Positions 46,434 to 56,285 are shown, counted from the stretch's first letter. The stretch is 64,000 nt of DNA from Clostridium sp. CX1 (GCF_025398335.1 NZ_JAODOO010000013.1:1-64000), one strand, 5' to 3'. Notes: a model not told the origin generated them from the sequence alone. Made by a program: numbers and translations.

Positions 46434-47246
46434 ATGTTTAAAGGAACTAAAATATCAAAATTATTATTATCATTAGTTATGGGAGCAATGGTTTTCACAG
46501 GATGTGGAAATAAGGCGGCGACTACAACTGCTAACAATGATAGTACTAAGAAGGATAAAGTTATAAGAGTAGGAACTTCAGGAGAATATTTACCATGGAC
46601 ATTTAAAGAAGGTGGAGAACTAAAAGGTTTTGAAATTGATGTTTGGAATGAGATAGGTAAGAGAACAGGCTATAAGGTTGAGTTTAAAGTTTCAAAATTT
46701 AGTGGATTATTTGGTATGCTAGATGCAGGGCAGATAGACACTATTGCGCACCAAATATCAACGACTCCTCAAAGAAAGGAAAAATATGATTTTACAGAAA
46801 CTTATGCTTATAGTGGCTATAGCTTTGCAGTAAAGAAGGACAGCAGCTATAATAAGGTAGAAGATTTGAAGGGGAAAAAGATAGGAGTTTCATTAGGTGG
46901 AAATGGTGAAAAATCCATAAAAGATATGAATCAGCAGAAGGGACTTAACCTTGACATAATTACTTATGATACAGTAGCTGTGGAAAAAGATGCTGAAATA
47001 GGTAGAGTAGATGCTAGTTTTTTAGGTACAGTAAAAGCTAAAAGTGCCATTGAAAAAGGCAATATGAATTTAAGATTAATTGATAGTCAGTTTGTATATG
47101 AAATAAATCAATATCCATTCAAAAAAGATGAAAATAAAGAAGTAATAGAAGCAGTAAACAAAGCAATAAAAGCAATGCATGAGGATGGAACATTATCCAA
47201 GTTGTCACAAAAATGGTTTGGGTTAGATACAACTAAAAAACAATAA
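46434..47246 (+). CDS. Amino-acid ABC transporter substrate-binding lipoprotein
   Basis: The lipobox VFTGC places the lipid-anchored Cys at residue 24. The SBP_bac_3 domain follows, with RVGTSGEYLPWTF and LKGFEIDVWNEIGKR. It binds polar amino acids outside the cell and feeds the permease and ATPase that follow. It lies 33 bases after malY, and the context favours cystine or a related sulfur amino acid, but sequence alone cannot fix the ligand. Confidence 0.9.
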   Translation: MFKGTKISKLLLSLVMGAMVFTGCGNKAATTTANNDSTKKDKVIRVGTSGEYLPWTFKEGGELKGFEIDVWNEIGKRTGYKVEFKVSKFSGLFGMLDAGQIDTIAHQISTTPQRKEKYDFTETYAYSGYSFAVKKDSSYNKVEDLKGKKIGVSLGGNGEKSIKDMNQQKGLNLDIITYDTVAVEKDAEIGRVDASFLGTVKAKSAIEKGNMNLRLIDSQFVYEINQYPFKKDENKEVIEAVNKAIKAMHEDGTLSKLSQKWFGLDTTKKQ

Positions 47247-47258
47247 GGTGTGATGGAG

Positions 47259-47927
47259 ATGTCAAAGTTTGACTTTCACTTTTTTATAAACTTGTTTCCA
47301 CTGATGATAAAATCTTTGAAGGTAACCTTTGAAATATCTATATTCTCTATGATGTTAGGCTTAATTATATCTGTAGCAATAGCATTGATAGTTCAGACAA
47401 AAGTGAAAGTGCTTTATCCTATAACTAAGGTTTGGGTATCTTTTTTTAGAGGGACCCCATTAATAGCACAGCTATTCTTTCTATATTTTGGTGTTGTTCA
47501 GTTAATACCTAGTCTTAAGGGAATGAATGCTTTTACAGCTGCAGTAATAGGAATAAGCTTAAATGCCTCTGCTTATATGTCTGAAACTTTAAGAGGAGCT
47601 ATTTCATCTGTAGATAAAGGGCAAATGGAAGCTTGTTTATCTGTGGGAATGACATATATGCAGGCTATGAGAAGGATTGTTCTTCCACAGGCAGCAAAAG
47701 TTGCAATACCGGCTTTATCTAATAGTTTTGTAGATATTGTAAAAGGTTCTGCATTAGCCTTTACTTTAGGAGTTACAGAAATCATGGCTATTGCCCAAAG
47801 CGAAGGAGCGTCAAGTTATAGATTTTTAGAGGCTTTTGCAGCAGTAATTATATTGTATTGGGTTGTAATTTCTGCTTTTAGCTACCTTCAAAAAGTACTT
47901 GAAAAGAAAATGAATGCAGCTTATTAG
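47259..47927 (+). CDS. Amino-acid ABC transporter permease
   Basis: A His/Glu/Gln-family permease of about 222 residues with five hydrophobic segments. It has [16 protein letters not shown] and the ATPase-coupling EAA loop [20 protein letters not shown]. Several start codons are close together. I prefer ATG 47259, eight bases after AAGGTG, over GTG 47250 and ATG 47253, which are too near it. It is the membrane partner of the flanking binding protein and ATPase. Confidence 0.9.
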   Translation: MSKFDFHFFINLFPLMIKSLKVTFEISIFSMMLGLIISVAIALIVQTKVKVLYPITKVWVSFFRGTPLIAQLFFLYFGVVQLIPSLKGMNAFTAAVIGISLNASAYMSETLRGAISSVDKGQMEACLSVGMTYMQAMRRIVLPQAAKVAIPALSNSFVDIVKGSALAFTLGVTEIMAIAQSEGASSYRFLEAFAAVIILYWVVISAFSYLQKVLEKKMNAAY

Positions 47928-47938
47928 GATGTGATGTT

Positions 47939-48673
47939 ATGATTAAGGTTAGAAACCTATATAAAAGCTTTAATGGGCTAGAGGTATTGAGGGGAATTGA
48001 TTTAGATATAAAAAAAGGTGAAGTAGTTGTTGTTATTGGTCCATCAGGTACAGGAAAATCTACTCTGCTTAGGTGTATGAATTTTCTTGAAAGACCTGAT
48101 AGAGGAATTATAAAGATAGGAAATCTGGAGGTCCATGCAGAGCAGTCTACAAAGGCACAAATACATCAACTAAGAATGAGCACTTCAATGGTATTTCAAA
48201 GCTATAATCTTTATAAAAATAAAACAGCCTTAGAAAATATTATAGAACCACTTATTGTAGTAAAGAAGATGGATAAAAAACAAGCAGAAAAAGTTGGAAT
48301 GAATATATTAAATCAGGTCGGACTAGAAGATAAAAAAGATTATTATCCATCGAAGTTATCTGGAGGACAGCAGCAGAGGGTTGGAATAGGAAGGGCAATG
48401 GCAGTAAATCCTGAAATAATGCTCTTTGATGAGCCTACATCAGCCTTAGACCCTGAACTAGTAGGAGAAGTTTTAGATGTTATAAGAAATTTAGCTAAAG
48501 AGCATACTACTATGATTATCGTAACTCATGAGATGAGATTTGCAAGAGACGCAGCGGATAGAGTTATCTTTATGGATGGCGGGAAGATTGTGGAAGAAGG
48601 AACCCCAGATGAAATATTTAGTAATGCAAAAAATGAAAGAACAATTAGATTTTTAAATCAAGTAGGTTTGTAA
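47939..48673 (+). CDS. Amino-acid ABC transporter ATP-binding protein
   Basis: The 244-residue ATPase has Walker [10 protein letters not shown], the Q-loop in VFQSYNLY, signature LSGGQQQR, Walker [13 protein letters not shown] and the switch His in VTHEM. It powers the permease encoded 11 bases upstream. It is the last gene of the malY-transporter operon, with a terminator just after. Confidence 0.93.
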   Translation: MIKVRNLYKSFNGLEVLRGIDLDIKKGEVVVVIGPSGTGKSTLLRCMNFLERPDRGIIKIGNLEVHAEQSTKAQIHQLRMSTSMVFQSYNLYKNKTALENIIEPLIVVKKMDKKQAEKVGMNILNQVGLEDKKDYYPSKLSGGQQQRVGIGRAMAVNPEIMLFDEPTSALDPELVGEVLDVIRNLAKEHTTMIIVTHEMRFARDAADRVIFMDGGKIVEEGTPDEIFSNAKNERTIRFLNQVGL

Positions 48674-48678
48674 ATATA

Positions 48679-48720
48679 AAGCAAAGTAGAAGGCTATAGA
48701 GGTTTCTACTTTGCTTTTAT
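48679..48720 (+). terminator. Rho-independent terminator
   Basis: AAAGCAAAGTAGAA pairs with TTTCTACTTTGCTTTT around a short loop and is followed by T-rich sequence. It ends the malY-transporter operon. Confidence 0.85.
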
Positions 48721-48733
48721 TATCTCAAGTGCA

Positions 48734-48859
48734 TTATTTTAGTTTCCTGATTTTTTCCATTATTTCTTTAAAGTCATAGATTGCCAGTATCACAAGGGTG
48801 GGAGGGGTAGATATTATAAAAATAATAAAAATAAATTGAAGAATTGATTTTTCTAACAT
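48734..48859 (-). CDS. Small single-pass membrane protein, 41 aa (candidate)
   Basis: ATG 48859 follows AAGGTAG at a workable distance. The peptide is one hydrophobic helix (FIFIIFIISTPPTLVILAIY) with a charged tail. A longer frame to 48949 has no ribosome site. Small membrane proteins of this size are common, but without homology evidence this remains a candidate. Confidence 0.4.
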   Translation of the reverse strand: MLEKSILQFIFIIFIISTPPTLVILAIYDFKEIMEKIRKLK

Positions 48860-49041
48860 TATAGCTACCTTATTACATCTTATATATCTATAAATATTAT
48901 GCTTTGTTGTTAGTACATATTCAATTAAATAATATAAAAAATAACACACCCAATAAATTTAATTTAATAAAATTTACTGAGTGTATCACTTATGGTGGTT
49001 TTTATACAAAATTCCAATTTTTACTTAGAATATTTTTAGTA

Positions 49042-49887
49042 TTATCTTTTAGCACTTTCTAAGGCTCTTGAAACAGCTAGTTTCCAATTGTCAACAGTTG
49101 CAGGATGGCTACTGCTTATATTAACATTAGCAGTTTGATTTCTAACTATAGCTGCTGCTAAGTCTATTTTAGCTCTATCAAGAGTAGTTAAACTAGTTGC
49201 AGTAGCATCAGGGCCTGTAGCAGTTCCTGTATGGCCACCTTTATAAGCGTTACCATTTGGAGCTACATCAGCGTTACGTCCTGAAATACTTGTATTTGTA
49301 CCACCCATAACTCCACCAGTAGGGCCTCCTATAGCGCCGCCAGTAACTCCATTAGCATTATTGCCCATAGTTCCACCAGTAGTTCCAGTACCGCCCATAG
49401 CACTACCAGTATTTCCAGTAGCTCTATTATTAACGCCAGGTGTAGGTCCAGCAGCATTATTGTTGCCTACAGTGCCATTTGCATTATTTCCTGTAGTAGT
49501 ACCAACGGTTGTTCCTGGTGTTAAATTATAGTGTGCAACATCTCTTCCTTGTGGATCAAGAGTTTTAAGAACTACATCAGTAATTCTGCCGCCACTTACA
49601 GTAACTATAGCAGCCTCTGTTCCTCTTGAGTCTTTATTTCCCTCACCTAGATAAACACCATCTTTATAACCTGCTGTGCTTACATTAGGAGCATTAGCAG
49701 TGTTACGATTAGTAACATCGTTACGAACATTTTGACCTACATTTTGACCTGCATTTCTTATATCTTGAGCTGCATTTCTTACGGGCTGATTTACATTATT
49801 ATTTCTGTATGCTGTATTCCTATTTCCACATGCACTTAAAGAACATGTCACTAACGCTGCCGCAACTAAACTTGCTACTTTTTTCAT
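49042..49887 (-). CDS. Lipoprotein with FMN_bind-like domain split by low-complexity insert
   Basis: A lipobox SLSAC is followed by an Asn/Arg-rich segment and then YKDGVYLGEGNKDSRG and TVSGGRITDVVLKTLDPQG (about 73-115), resembling the first half of an FMN_bind domain. About 100 residues of Gly/Thr/Asn-rich low-complexity sequence follow. The end (about 235-281) resembles the second half of FMN_bind, with SSHPATVDNWKLAVSRAL where flavinylated proteins have D-x-x-S-G-A-T. The Ser/Thr context is altered, so covalent FMN binding is uncertain. AGGAGG precedes the ATG. Confidence 0.7.
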   Translation of the reverse strand: MKKVASLVAAALVTCSLSACGNRNTAYRNNNVNQPVRNAAQDIRNAGQNVGQNVRNDVTNRNTANAPNVSTAGYKDGVYLGEGNKDSRGTEAAIVTVSGGRITDVVLKTLDPQGRDVAHYNLTPGTTVGTTTGNNANGTVGNNNAAGPTPGVNNRATGNTGSAMGGTGTTGGTMGNNANGVTGGAIGGPTGGVMGGTNTSISGRNADVAPNGNAYKGGHTGTATGPDATATSLTTLDRAKIDLAAAIVRNQTANVNISSSHPATVDNWKLAVSRALESAKR

Positions 49888-50153
49888 AGTGTTACCTCCT
49901 AGTTTATTAAATTTTACTTCAAAGAAACTTTACCTATAAGTACTAGATAACAAATTTATTATTTATTTTATAGGACGAGGTTTCATATATAGATTAACCT
50001 GTTGAAAAAAAATTATGCTTTAATAAATGCTAGTGTATAATTTCACTATATAGTAAAAGTTTCACAAAATTAATTGCTTGCTGCTTTTATAATGAAATTA
50101 AAAATAAAGGAAGTAAAATGAAAGGCAGTTTTTTAGGGTAAAATAGATATTAG

Positions 50154-50187
50154 AAAAACAGCAAGGTATTAAGGCCATTGCTGTTTT
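50154..50187 (-). terminator. Rho-independent terminator, reverse strand
   Basis: On the reverse strand AACAGCAATGG pairs with the complementary CCTTGCTGTT and runs into TTTTTC. It ends the CotF-like gene pair. Confidence 0.7.
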
Positions 50188-50217
50188 GGATAATTGATAG
50201 GACATGGAAGCTATTGC

Positions 50218-50568
50218 TTATTGTTGAGATTGATTTGATTGTTGATCCTGTTGATTTTGTTGAGATAGGTTTTGTAATTCTTTAACATCTTGTTGAACCT
50301 GTTGCTGTGGATTTGCATAAGCATTGTACCATTGTTTATTTATAGCCATATCAGATAGCCTAAAATGTTGATTTATACAATTTGTTAACTGAGCACTTAA
50401 CAGCTGTCTTAGTTGAGGATTTGTTGTCTCAGTTATAGTTTTAGCAAGAGAAGAAATATCCATTTTAGAGGATATTAACATATCTAATGCTATATCTTTA
50501 TCATTAAGGCTGCCACTGTTATTTTGGTCATCTGAATCAGTTCCAAGTAAGTTGTCTATCCAAGACAT
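50218..50568 (-). CDS. CotF-like spore coat protein, 116 aa
   Basis: The central region (about 23-90) matches the coat F fold: DKDIALDMLISSKMDI, TETTNPQLRQLLSAQLTN, and HFRLSDMAINKQWYNAY with the conserved GWY-like tail. A Gln/Asn-rich C-terminus follows. It is likely a spore-coat or sporulation-associated ferritin-fold protein. It lies 12 bases after the other CotF-like gene, in one operon, with AGGAGGAG before its start. Confidence 0.8.
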   Translation of the reverse strand: MSWIDNLLGTDSDDQNNSGSLNDKDIALDMLISSKMDISSLAKTITETTNPQLRQLLSAQLTNCINQHFRLSDMAINKQWYNAYANPQQQVQQDVKELQNLSQQNQQDQQSNQSQQ

Positions 50569-50580
50569 AGTTATCTCCTC

Positions 50581-50877
50581 CTATTGTTGTAAATTAGCTT
50601 GATTGCTTATGAATTGCTGCATTTGCTCAAGTGAGCTTTTTTTAGAATTTAAAGAATCCTGCATGAAGCTTTTTAGTTCTTCATCTTGAACCATTGACAG
50701 ACTTGCTTGGGTCTTTTTTGCACCTATGATTCCAGCATTCATTAATTCGTGAAGTTCTAGCATTTCATGAGGAGCTAATCCATTAGATTTGTTTTGCTGG
50801 TTGTTATTTTTTTGATTGTTGTTCTGTTCATTATTATTCTGTTGATTATTATTGTTACAACTATTGTTATCAGCCAT
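50581..50877 (-). CDS. CotF-like small protein, 98 aa
   Basis: A poly-Asn/Gln N-terminus (about 5-32) is followed by APHEMLELHELMNAGI and VQDEELKSFMQDSL, typical of the other coat-F-like family of clostridia. Start ATG 50877 is preferred, eight bases after AAGGAGGTG; GTG 50886 lies inside that site. It is the first gene of a two-gene CotF-like unit. Confidence 0.8.
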   Translation of the reverse strand: MADNNSCNNNNQQNNNEQNNNQKNNNQQNKSNGLAPHEMLELHELMNAGIIGAKKTQASLSMVQDEELKSFMQDSLNSKKSSLEQMQQFISNQANLQQ

Positions 50878-50963
50878 AGATAACACCTCCTTACTAGATT
50901 ATTTTTAGCTAAAGGGGTGTAAATAACCATGGAAATCAAAGGAAAATAATCTTGATTTTAAGT

Positions 50964-51004
50964 ATAAAAAAAGATAACTAGCTTTTAAAACTAGTTATCT
51001 TTTG
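50964..51004 (-). terminator. Rho-independent terminator after tcyP
   Basis: AAGATAACTAG (50971-50981) and CTAGTTATCTT (50991-51001) pair perfectly, and the run of A on the left becomes the T-tract on the reverse strand. It ends the cystine-carrier transcript. Confidence 0.85.
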
Positions 51005-51011
51005 AGATTTA

Positions 51012-52331
51012 CTATGCGCTTACTTTGAATTCCTTTGTTTCTTCTTTATTAAAGCCTTCTCTATCAAATTCACCTTCAGAGTTTGCCACTAATAGAGATA
51101 CTACTGATGCACCGGTTACATTTGTTGCAGTTCTAGCCATGTCTATTATTGTGTCAACTCCCATAAGCATTGCAATACCTTCAATAGGTAGGCCCATTCC
51201 TGCCATTACTACTGTAGCCATGATAGAAGCAGTTCCAGGTACTCCAGCAGTTCCAATTGAAGCTATTGTAGTTACTACTACTAGAAGTATGTAGCCAGTT
51301 ATTGTCATAGGAACATCAAATACTCTTGCTACAAAGATAGCGGCAATTGCAGGATATAAACCACCGCAACCATTCATTCCCATTGTAGCTCCCATTGGAG
51401 CTACAAAGCTTGCCACTCTATCAGATATCTTTACTTTGTGAGTTAAGCATTTTATAGTAACAGGTAAAGTTCCGTAACTGCTTCTTGTAGTAAAGGCAAC
51501 TACTTGAGCTTCATAGATTTTTTTGAAGAAAGTAATAGGATTAACTTTAACTACAAAAGCTAATAAACTTCCGTGTACAAGGGCAACCTGCAGTATGCAA
51601 GCTATATAAACCGCTAAAATCATCTTTCCTAATGGAAGAAGGGTAGCTATTCCATATTGTCCAGTAACAGAAGCCATTAGTCCAAGAACGCCATAAGGAG
51701 TTATTTCTAATATCATATCTGTAACTCTAAACATTATACGAGAAAATGAGTTAAAGAAACTCTTAACTGGTTTAACAACTTCAGGATTTATAGCTCCTTC
51801 AATTGTCATTGCAACAGCTATTATTATTGAAAATACTATTACAGGAATAATCTTAGCATTAGCCATGTCAGAAACAGGGTTAGATGGAACCATGTCTAAT
51901 AAAACTTTTGCGAAAGTAGGGATTTCTCTAGCTTTAAAACTTGCATCCTTCGCAAATTTAATACCAGCACCAGGATCCATTGCAAGAGCTACTACAACTC
52001 CAATAATAGCTGCTACAGCTGTAGTAGATAAAAGCCAAACAAGGGTTTTAGTTCCAACCTTTTTTAATTTTTCAGTACTATCTAAAGAAGTAATACTGGA
52101 GATTATTGTAGGAACAACTAGAGGTATTACTAACATCTTAATTAAACTTACATATATTTGACCAATTGGTTGTACGGACTGAATATTCTTCTTAAATACT
52201 AGTCCAATTACTACACCAAGAACCATACCAATCAACACTCTGTTTCCAAAGCTTACATTTTTCTTTTTTAAGAAATACAAAAATAATAACATCAATACTG
52301 CCACTAACAAACTTAAGTAATTTGGATTCAT
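51012..52331 (-). CDS. tcyP: TcyP-type L-cystine:cation symporter (DAACS family)
   Basis: The 439-residue carrier has eight to nine membrane helices with the dicarboxylate/amino-acid:cation symporter fold: LVIPLVVPTII, SSYGTLPVTIKCL (serine-rich re-entrant loop), GMNGCGGLYPAIAA and the DMARTATNVTG substrate/sodium motif. The N-terminus is close to TcyP cystine carriers. ATG 52331 follows AGGAGTGA; a longer start at 52379 is not supported. The cysteine T-box upstream (UGC specifier) strongly supports cystine as substrate. Confidence 0.88.
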   Translation of the reverse strand: MNPNYLSLLVAVLMLLFLYFLKKKNVSFGNRVLIGMVLGVVIGLVFKKNIQSVQPIGQIYVSLIKMLVIPLVVPTIISSITSLDSTEKLKKVGTKTLVWLLSTTAVAAIIGVVVALAMDPGAGIKFAKDASFKAREIPTFAKVLLDMVPSNPVSDMANAKIIPVIVFSIIIAVAMTIEGAINPEVVKPVKSFFNSFSRIMFRVTDMILEITPYGVLGLMASVTGQYGIATLLPLGKMILAVYIACILQVALVHGSLLAFVVKVNPITFFKKIYEAQVVAFTTRSSYGTLPVTIKCLTHKVKISDRVASFVAPMGATMGMNGCGGLYPAIAAIFVARVFDVPMTITGYILLVVVTTIASIGTAGVPGTASIMATVVMAGMGLPIEGIAMLMGVDTIIDMARTATNVTGASVVSLLVANSEGEFDREGFNKEETKEFKVSA

Positions 52332-52559
52332 AAATTTCACTCCTATTAATATATTTTTATTTAGATTACAATATATCACTGCGCGCTTGTGTTATATTGT
52401 AAGATTTAATTCAGGGTAATTTAATATTTACCTGAATTTTATTAAGCTTATGTATAAATTTCGCTTTATTGATATATAGTTGTAATGCAATGAAGCGAAA
52501 GTAGCTTAGCTATAAATTAATTGTAGAAGCCATAGAAACAATGCAAAAGAGTATTATTG

Positions 52560-52859
52560 CAAAATAAAAAATCTTCTACCTCTGTAATAATTTACAGAGG
52601 CAGAAGATTATACTTCCACGGTTCCACTCTGATTAGGCATGTTTATGCCCATCTTTAATTTGGTACAGTAATACCATATCTCTATAACGGGAGAACCCGT
52701 AGCAGCCTACTATGATTCGGCCTAATGCTCACAGGGGCACTTCAACAATAATCCTACATAAAGCTCTTACACCAAGTGAGCTTCTCTCTGAATGATTCAT
52801 ATAGTTTACTTTTCCTGATCACTGCATTTAATTCATATTAAACTAATCAGATTTAACAT
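52560..52859 (-). ncRNA. Cysteine T-box riboswitch upstream of tcyP (UGC specifier)
   Basis: Read on the reverse strand, the leader has the T-box core TGGAACCGTGG, and the context TTGTTGAAG is followed by UGC (GCA at 52737-52739 on the + strand) exactly where ACC stands in the Thr leaders. UGC is a Cys codon. A terminator, AATCTTCTGCCTCTG with its complement, ends in a T-run near 52565. Uncharged tRNA-Cys would switch on the carrier. About 230 bases separate the terminator from the gene, including small hairpins. Confidence 0.92.
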
Positions 52860-52865
52860 GTGTTT

Positions 52866-52894
52866 ATTATACAGTGATATTTTACAAAAAGCAA
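52866..52894 (-). promoter_or_regulatory. Sigma-A promoter of the cysteine T-box/tcyP transcript
   Basis: On the reverse strand: TTGCTT, a 17-base spacer and TATAAT, just upstream of the T-box leader. Transcription should begin near 52859. Confidence 0.75.
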
Positions 52895-52945
52895 TAGCTT
52901 TTATAAATTAAAACCGTTAGGCTGTCCAGGAAAAATAAACCACTA

Positions 52946-53158
52946 CTAGTCTATATCAATAGCTTCTTTTTTAATTCCAGGAAATTCTGCCTCAACTAAA
53001 TAATTTGCATCTGTTTCTTTTAGGTCAACTTTAAAACTTCCTTGTATAGTACTCATTGCTGAGAAGAAGTCGTCATCAAAGAAGTTTTTTTAAAATGGTG
53101 AAAAGAAATCATCTCTTCTAGTTAAATTATTCTTTCTAAAAGGTACCATATCAAACAA
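52946..53158 (-). pseudogene. Decayed hsp18-type small heat-shock protein
   Basis: From TTG 53158, eight bases after AGGAGGG, the frame gives FDMVPFRKNNLTRRDDFFSPF, close to the start of clostridial Hsp18. TAA stands at 53090-53092, and then KNFFDDDFFSAM and FKVDLKETDANYLVEAEFPG follow in the same frame. Two TAG codons end it after AIDID (52943-52948). The rest of the alpha-crystallin domain is missing. So one internal stop and loss of the C-terminal two thirds inactivate the gene. The ribosome site is still intact. Confidence 0.85.
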
Positions 53159-53263
53159 TTTTAAATCCCTCCTAAAACTTTGATAATTTATATATTTACT
53201 TATGTTATTATAATAGAATATGAAGTATAATTATGTTAACTTAATTCAATAAGGGGTAGCAGT

Positions 53264-54184
53264 ATGAATAGTGAAAAATATAAAATAGATAATTATAAAG
53301 TTATTGCTAAAAAGTTTTATAGTGAGAGGTCAATAGATAAGGCTCTTAGTTTTTATGAAAAAGCGTACAATTGTAAGGATGGAAACAAAGATACAGAACT
53401 TTTAATTGACATGGCTCTGCTTTATGATGAGTTAGGACAATATGGTTTTGCAAAGGAAAAGTATAGAGAGGTATTAAGAATTAATTCCAGGGATGAAAGG
53501 GCTTATTACGGACTAGCAATAATATATGACAATAAAAAACAATATAAAGAGGCTGTAGATTATTATCTTAAAGCTATTGAAATAAATCCTAAATATAATA
53601 GAGCCTATTTTTTTCTTGCAGGAGCCTACGATGAAATAGGTCAGAAGGAAAAGGCCATTGACTGTTACAGAAAAGTTATAGATATGGATAGCAAAGATTT
53701 TTGGGCTTATACTAATTTAAGTGCTATATATGAAGAACAAGGCCAGTATCAATTAGCGCTACAAATGCTAGAGCACAGCTTAGAAATTGATCCCAATCAT
53801 TATCTTGCTCTATTTAACATGGCAGTGGTGTTAGGAAGGTTAAATAGATATGATGAAGCTATAAGTTTCTACAAGCTTTCTATATCAGAAAATCCTAAGT
53901 ACGCCTATAGCTACTTAAATTTATCTATAATCTACAAAGAAAGAAAAGAATACGAAAGTGCAATAAGGATTATTACTGCTGGAATTTATAATAATCCAGA
54001 AGAAGGTTTTCTTTATTATAATAGAGCCTGTTTTTATGTACATATAGATAAATTACAGGAAGCAATAGAGGATTTATATGAAGCTGTAAAACTATATCCT
54101 GGCTTTGTGAAGTATATAAAAGAAGATGAAGAATTAAATCCTTTAAAAAATACTGAAGAATATATGAGATTAATAAAGAGTTAA
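53264..54184 (+). CDS. TPR-repeat protein, cytoplasmic
   Basis: The 306-residue protein is almost entirely tetratricopeptide repeats, about eight from residue 15 to 290, with repeats such as YGLAIIYDNKKQYKEAVDYY and LALQMLEHSLEIDPN. No signal or membrane segment is present. It is probably a scaffold for protein-protein contacts; partners cannot be told. AAGGGGTAG precedes the ATG. It converges on the chemoreceptor gene. Confidence 0.85.
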   Translation: MNSEKYKIDNYKVIAKKFYSERSIDKALSFYEKAYNCKDGNKDTELLIDMALLYDELGQYGFAKEKYREVLRINSRDERAYYGLAIIYDNKKQYKEAVDYYLKAIEINPKYNRAYFFLAGAYDEIGQKEKAIDCYRKVIDMDSKDFWAYTNLSAIYEEQGQYQLALQMLEHSLEIDPNHYLALFNMAVVLGRLNRYDEAISFYKLSISENPKYAYSYLNLSIIYKERKEYESAIRIITAGIYNNPEEGFLYYNRACFYVHIDKLQEAIEDLYEAVKLYPGFVKYIKEDEELNPLKNTEEYMRLIKS

Positions 54185-54222
54185 GACAAGTCTGCTATTC
54201 AAAGTAGGCTTGTCTTAATTTT
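54183..54222. terminator. Bidirectional terminator between convergent genes
   Basis: AAGACAAGTCT (54183-54193) pairs with AGGCTTGTCTT (54206-54216), followed by AATTTT. It serves the TPR gene and possibly the opposite chemoreceptor gene. Confidence 0.75.
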
Positions 54223-54267
54223 ACAGTACATTATTTTTAAGAATTAATTTTAGCATGATTTTGAACA

Positions 54268-55965
54268 TTACAGTTTGAATTTATTAACTTGTTCCATCAT
54301 TTCTTTTGTCATTTTACTAAGTTTTTGTGCAAAAGAGGCAACTTCCTCTGAAGAACAGCTCATCTCCTCAGCAGAAGCAGAAACTTGTTCTGTGGAAGCA
54401 GATATTTCTTCTGATATAGAGGAAGAGGATTCTATTTTTTCTAAAATTACATTTTTGTCTGCACTAAGAGCTATGGTGGAGGTATTAATGTGAGTTATTT
54501 GAGGTATTATTGCATTGATGGCTTCTATGATTGTTTTAAAGGAGTTGGTAGTTATATCTATGATATTCATTTGATTATTTAACTCTTTATTCATCTTATC
54601 CGTTGAATTTAATATTATATTAGAGTTATCAGAAATACCTTTTACTAATTTATTTATGTTTTCCAGTGATGCCTTGCTTTGTTCTGCAAGCTTTCTAATT
54701 TCCTCAGCTACTACGGAAAATCCTTTTCCCGCCTCTCCAGCTCTTGCTGCTTCAATAGCAGCATTTAATGCAAGTAGATTTGTTTGATCGGAAATACTAT
54801 TTATAAAGGTTGTAATCTCATTAATCTTGTTTATATCTTGTCCAAGGCTTGAAATTTTAGCAATAAATTCTTTAAAGGTTACGCTTACTTCACTTACAGA
54901 CTCAATTAGGATATTCATGTTATCATTGCTTTCATTGGCCATTGAACTAATTCCTTTAGAATTTACATCTACATTTTTAATTGCTTTCACAATTGAGTCT
55001 AATTTTTTGCTAAATTCATTTAGTATAGCAGTTATATTTACTAATTCTTCAGTTTGAGAGCTTGTACCTCTAGCAGCATCTTCTATTGCAGAAGCTATGT
55101 TTTCAGAGGATGACGACATTTGCTCAGATATAGTAGATAAGTTTTCAGATTGAGTGTCAATGATTTTTGATTTCTCTTCAATAGCTTTAATTATGGTGGA
55201 AATATTGGAAACGGTTTTCGAAAGAGATTTTCTCATAATTCCAAATTCATTTGTGCTTTCTACATCTATATTTATTGTGAAATTACCGGAAGAAACTGTT
55301 TCTAAATTTGTTATCATCTCTTCAGAGGATTTTCTAATAATCTGCAATATAAGATAGCTTACTATTAAAGATATGACAATTGATGTCAGGAATGTGGCTA
55401 ACATAAGTTTTACAATGTTAGAGTAAATGCTGTTACTTCTTTTATTGGTTTTATCAGCGGCATTTTCATTATAATTTCTTAGCTTTACAAGAATATCCTC
55501 TCCTTTAGTGCCTATATCGGAGAATACTTTATAATCTTCATGGGATAACTTTTCATCCTTACTTAGCTTAATCTTTGCCTGCTCCCAAGCTTTCATGTAC
55601 TCAGAATAGTTATCTTTGAACAGCTTTAACTGTTCAGCTTCCTCAGGTTTGATATTAGTAGACTCATACTCTTTTATTCTTTTTTGCACATTTGCATCGT
55701 ATTCTTTTATCTTGGCATCAACGGTTGTATCATATTGAAAAAAAGCCTTAGTAAATTGAATCCTTATATTTAAAAAATTTCCTCTAATTCCGCCAAGTCT
55801 TGATATGGGTATTAAATTGTCATCGTACATGGAAGTCATATTGTTATTTATTGTTTTCATATTCCAAAACCCTTGAATACCAATAACTAGCATAAAAGCT
55901 ATTAATAAGAAGTTTAAGAAAAAAACCATAGTTGCTATTTTTAGATTTTTAACCTTCCTTGACAT
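54268..55965 (-). CDS. Methyl-accepting chemotaxis protein with four-helix-bundle sensor
   Basis: The 565-residue receptor has two membrane helices (about 12-32 and 188-210) flanking a helical 4HB-type sensor, then HAMP and a signalling domain with [19 protein letters not shown]. It is intact, unlike the receptor at 24297. It should signal through CheA/CheW. Ligand unknown. Its stop lies close to a terminator shared with the TPR gene. Confidence 0.92.
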   Translation of the reverse strand: MSRKVKNLKIATMVFFLNFLLIAFMLVIGIQGFWNMKTINNNMTSMYDDNLIPISRLGGIRGNFLNIRIQFTKAFFQYDTTVDAKIKEYDANVQKRIKEYESTNIKPEEAEQLKLFKDNYSEYMKAWEQAKIKLSKDEKLSHEDYKVFSDIGTKGEDILVKLRNYNENAADKTNKRSNSIYSNIVKLMLATFLTSIVISLIVSYLILQIIRKSSEEMITNLETVSSGNFTINIDVESTNEFGIMRKSLSKTVSNISTIIKAIEEKSKIIDTQSENLSTISEQMSSSSENIASAIEDAARGTSSQTEELVNITAILNEFSKKLDSIVKAIKNVDVNSKGISSMANESNDNMNILIESVSEVSVTFKEFIAKISSLGQDINKINEITTFINSISDQTNLLALNAAIEAARAGEAGKGFSVVAEEIRKLAEQSKASLENINKLVKGISDNSNIILNSTDKMNKELNNQMNIIDITTNSFKTIIEAINAIIPQITHINTSTIALSADKNVILEKIESSSSISEEISASTEQVSASAEEMSCSSEEVASFAQKLSKMTKEMMEQVNKFKL

Positions 55966-56248
55966 TGTATCACCCCTGTAAAGTTTTATTGTTTTAAAGT
56001 GAAAATAATATGTTAGTTTAAAGGCAATATATCATTTGCACCCGTTTACAAAACAATCCTAAAAAACCAACACCTTCCAATATAATTATAAAGTAATAAT
56101 GAATAAAGTACAATAACAGCATAAATTATATAATTATGTAGTCTAGAAATATAAATATTAATTTCATGTAACAAATTCAAAAATTAACATTTAAATTCTA
56201 CATTTATAGTATAAAACAAAACTAAGTATCAAATAATAACAATTATTA

Positions 56249-56277
56249 TTGATTATTTTTACAGTTAGTAGTAAAAT
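56249..56277 (+). promoter_or_regulatory. Candidate promoter of the suf operon
   Basis: TTGATT, a 17-base spacer and TAAAAT (56272-56277). A start near 56284 puts the first IscR-like palindrome exactly at the beginning of the transcript. Confidence 0.5.
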
Positions 56278-56285
56278 ATAAATAA

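Noticed and set aside
48860-48949. 71-residue version of the small membrane protein
   Set aside because: The longer start has no ribosome site; AAGGTAG supports the 41-residue form only.
50581-50886. Asn/Gln-rich tract as a repeat element
   Set aside because: It is coding low-complexity sequence at the N-terminus of a CotF-like protein, not a DNA repeat unit.
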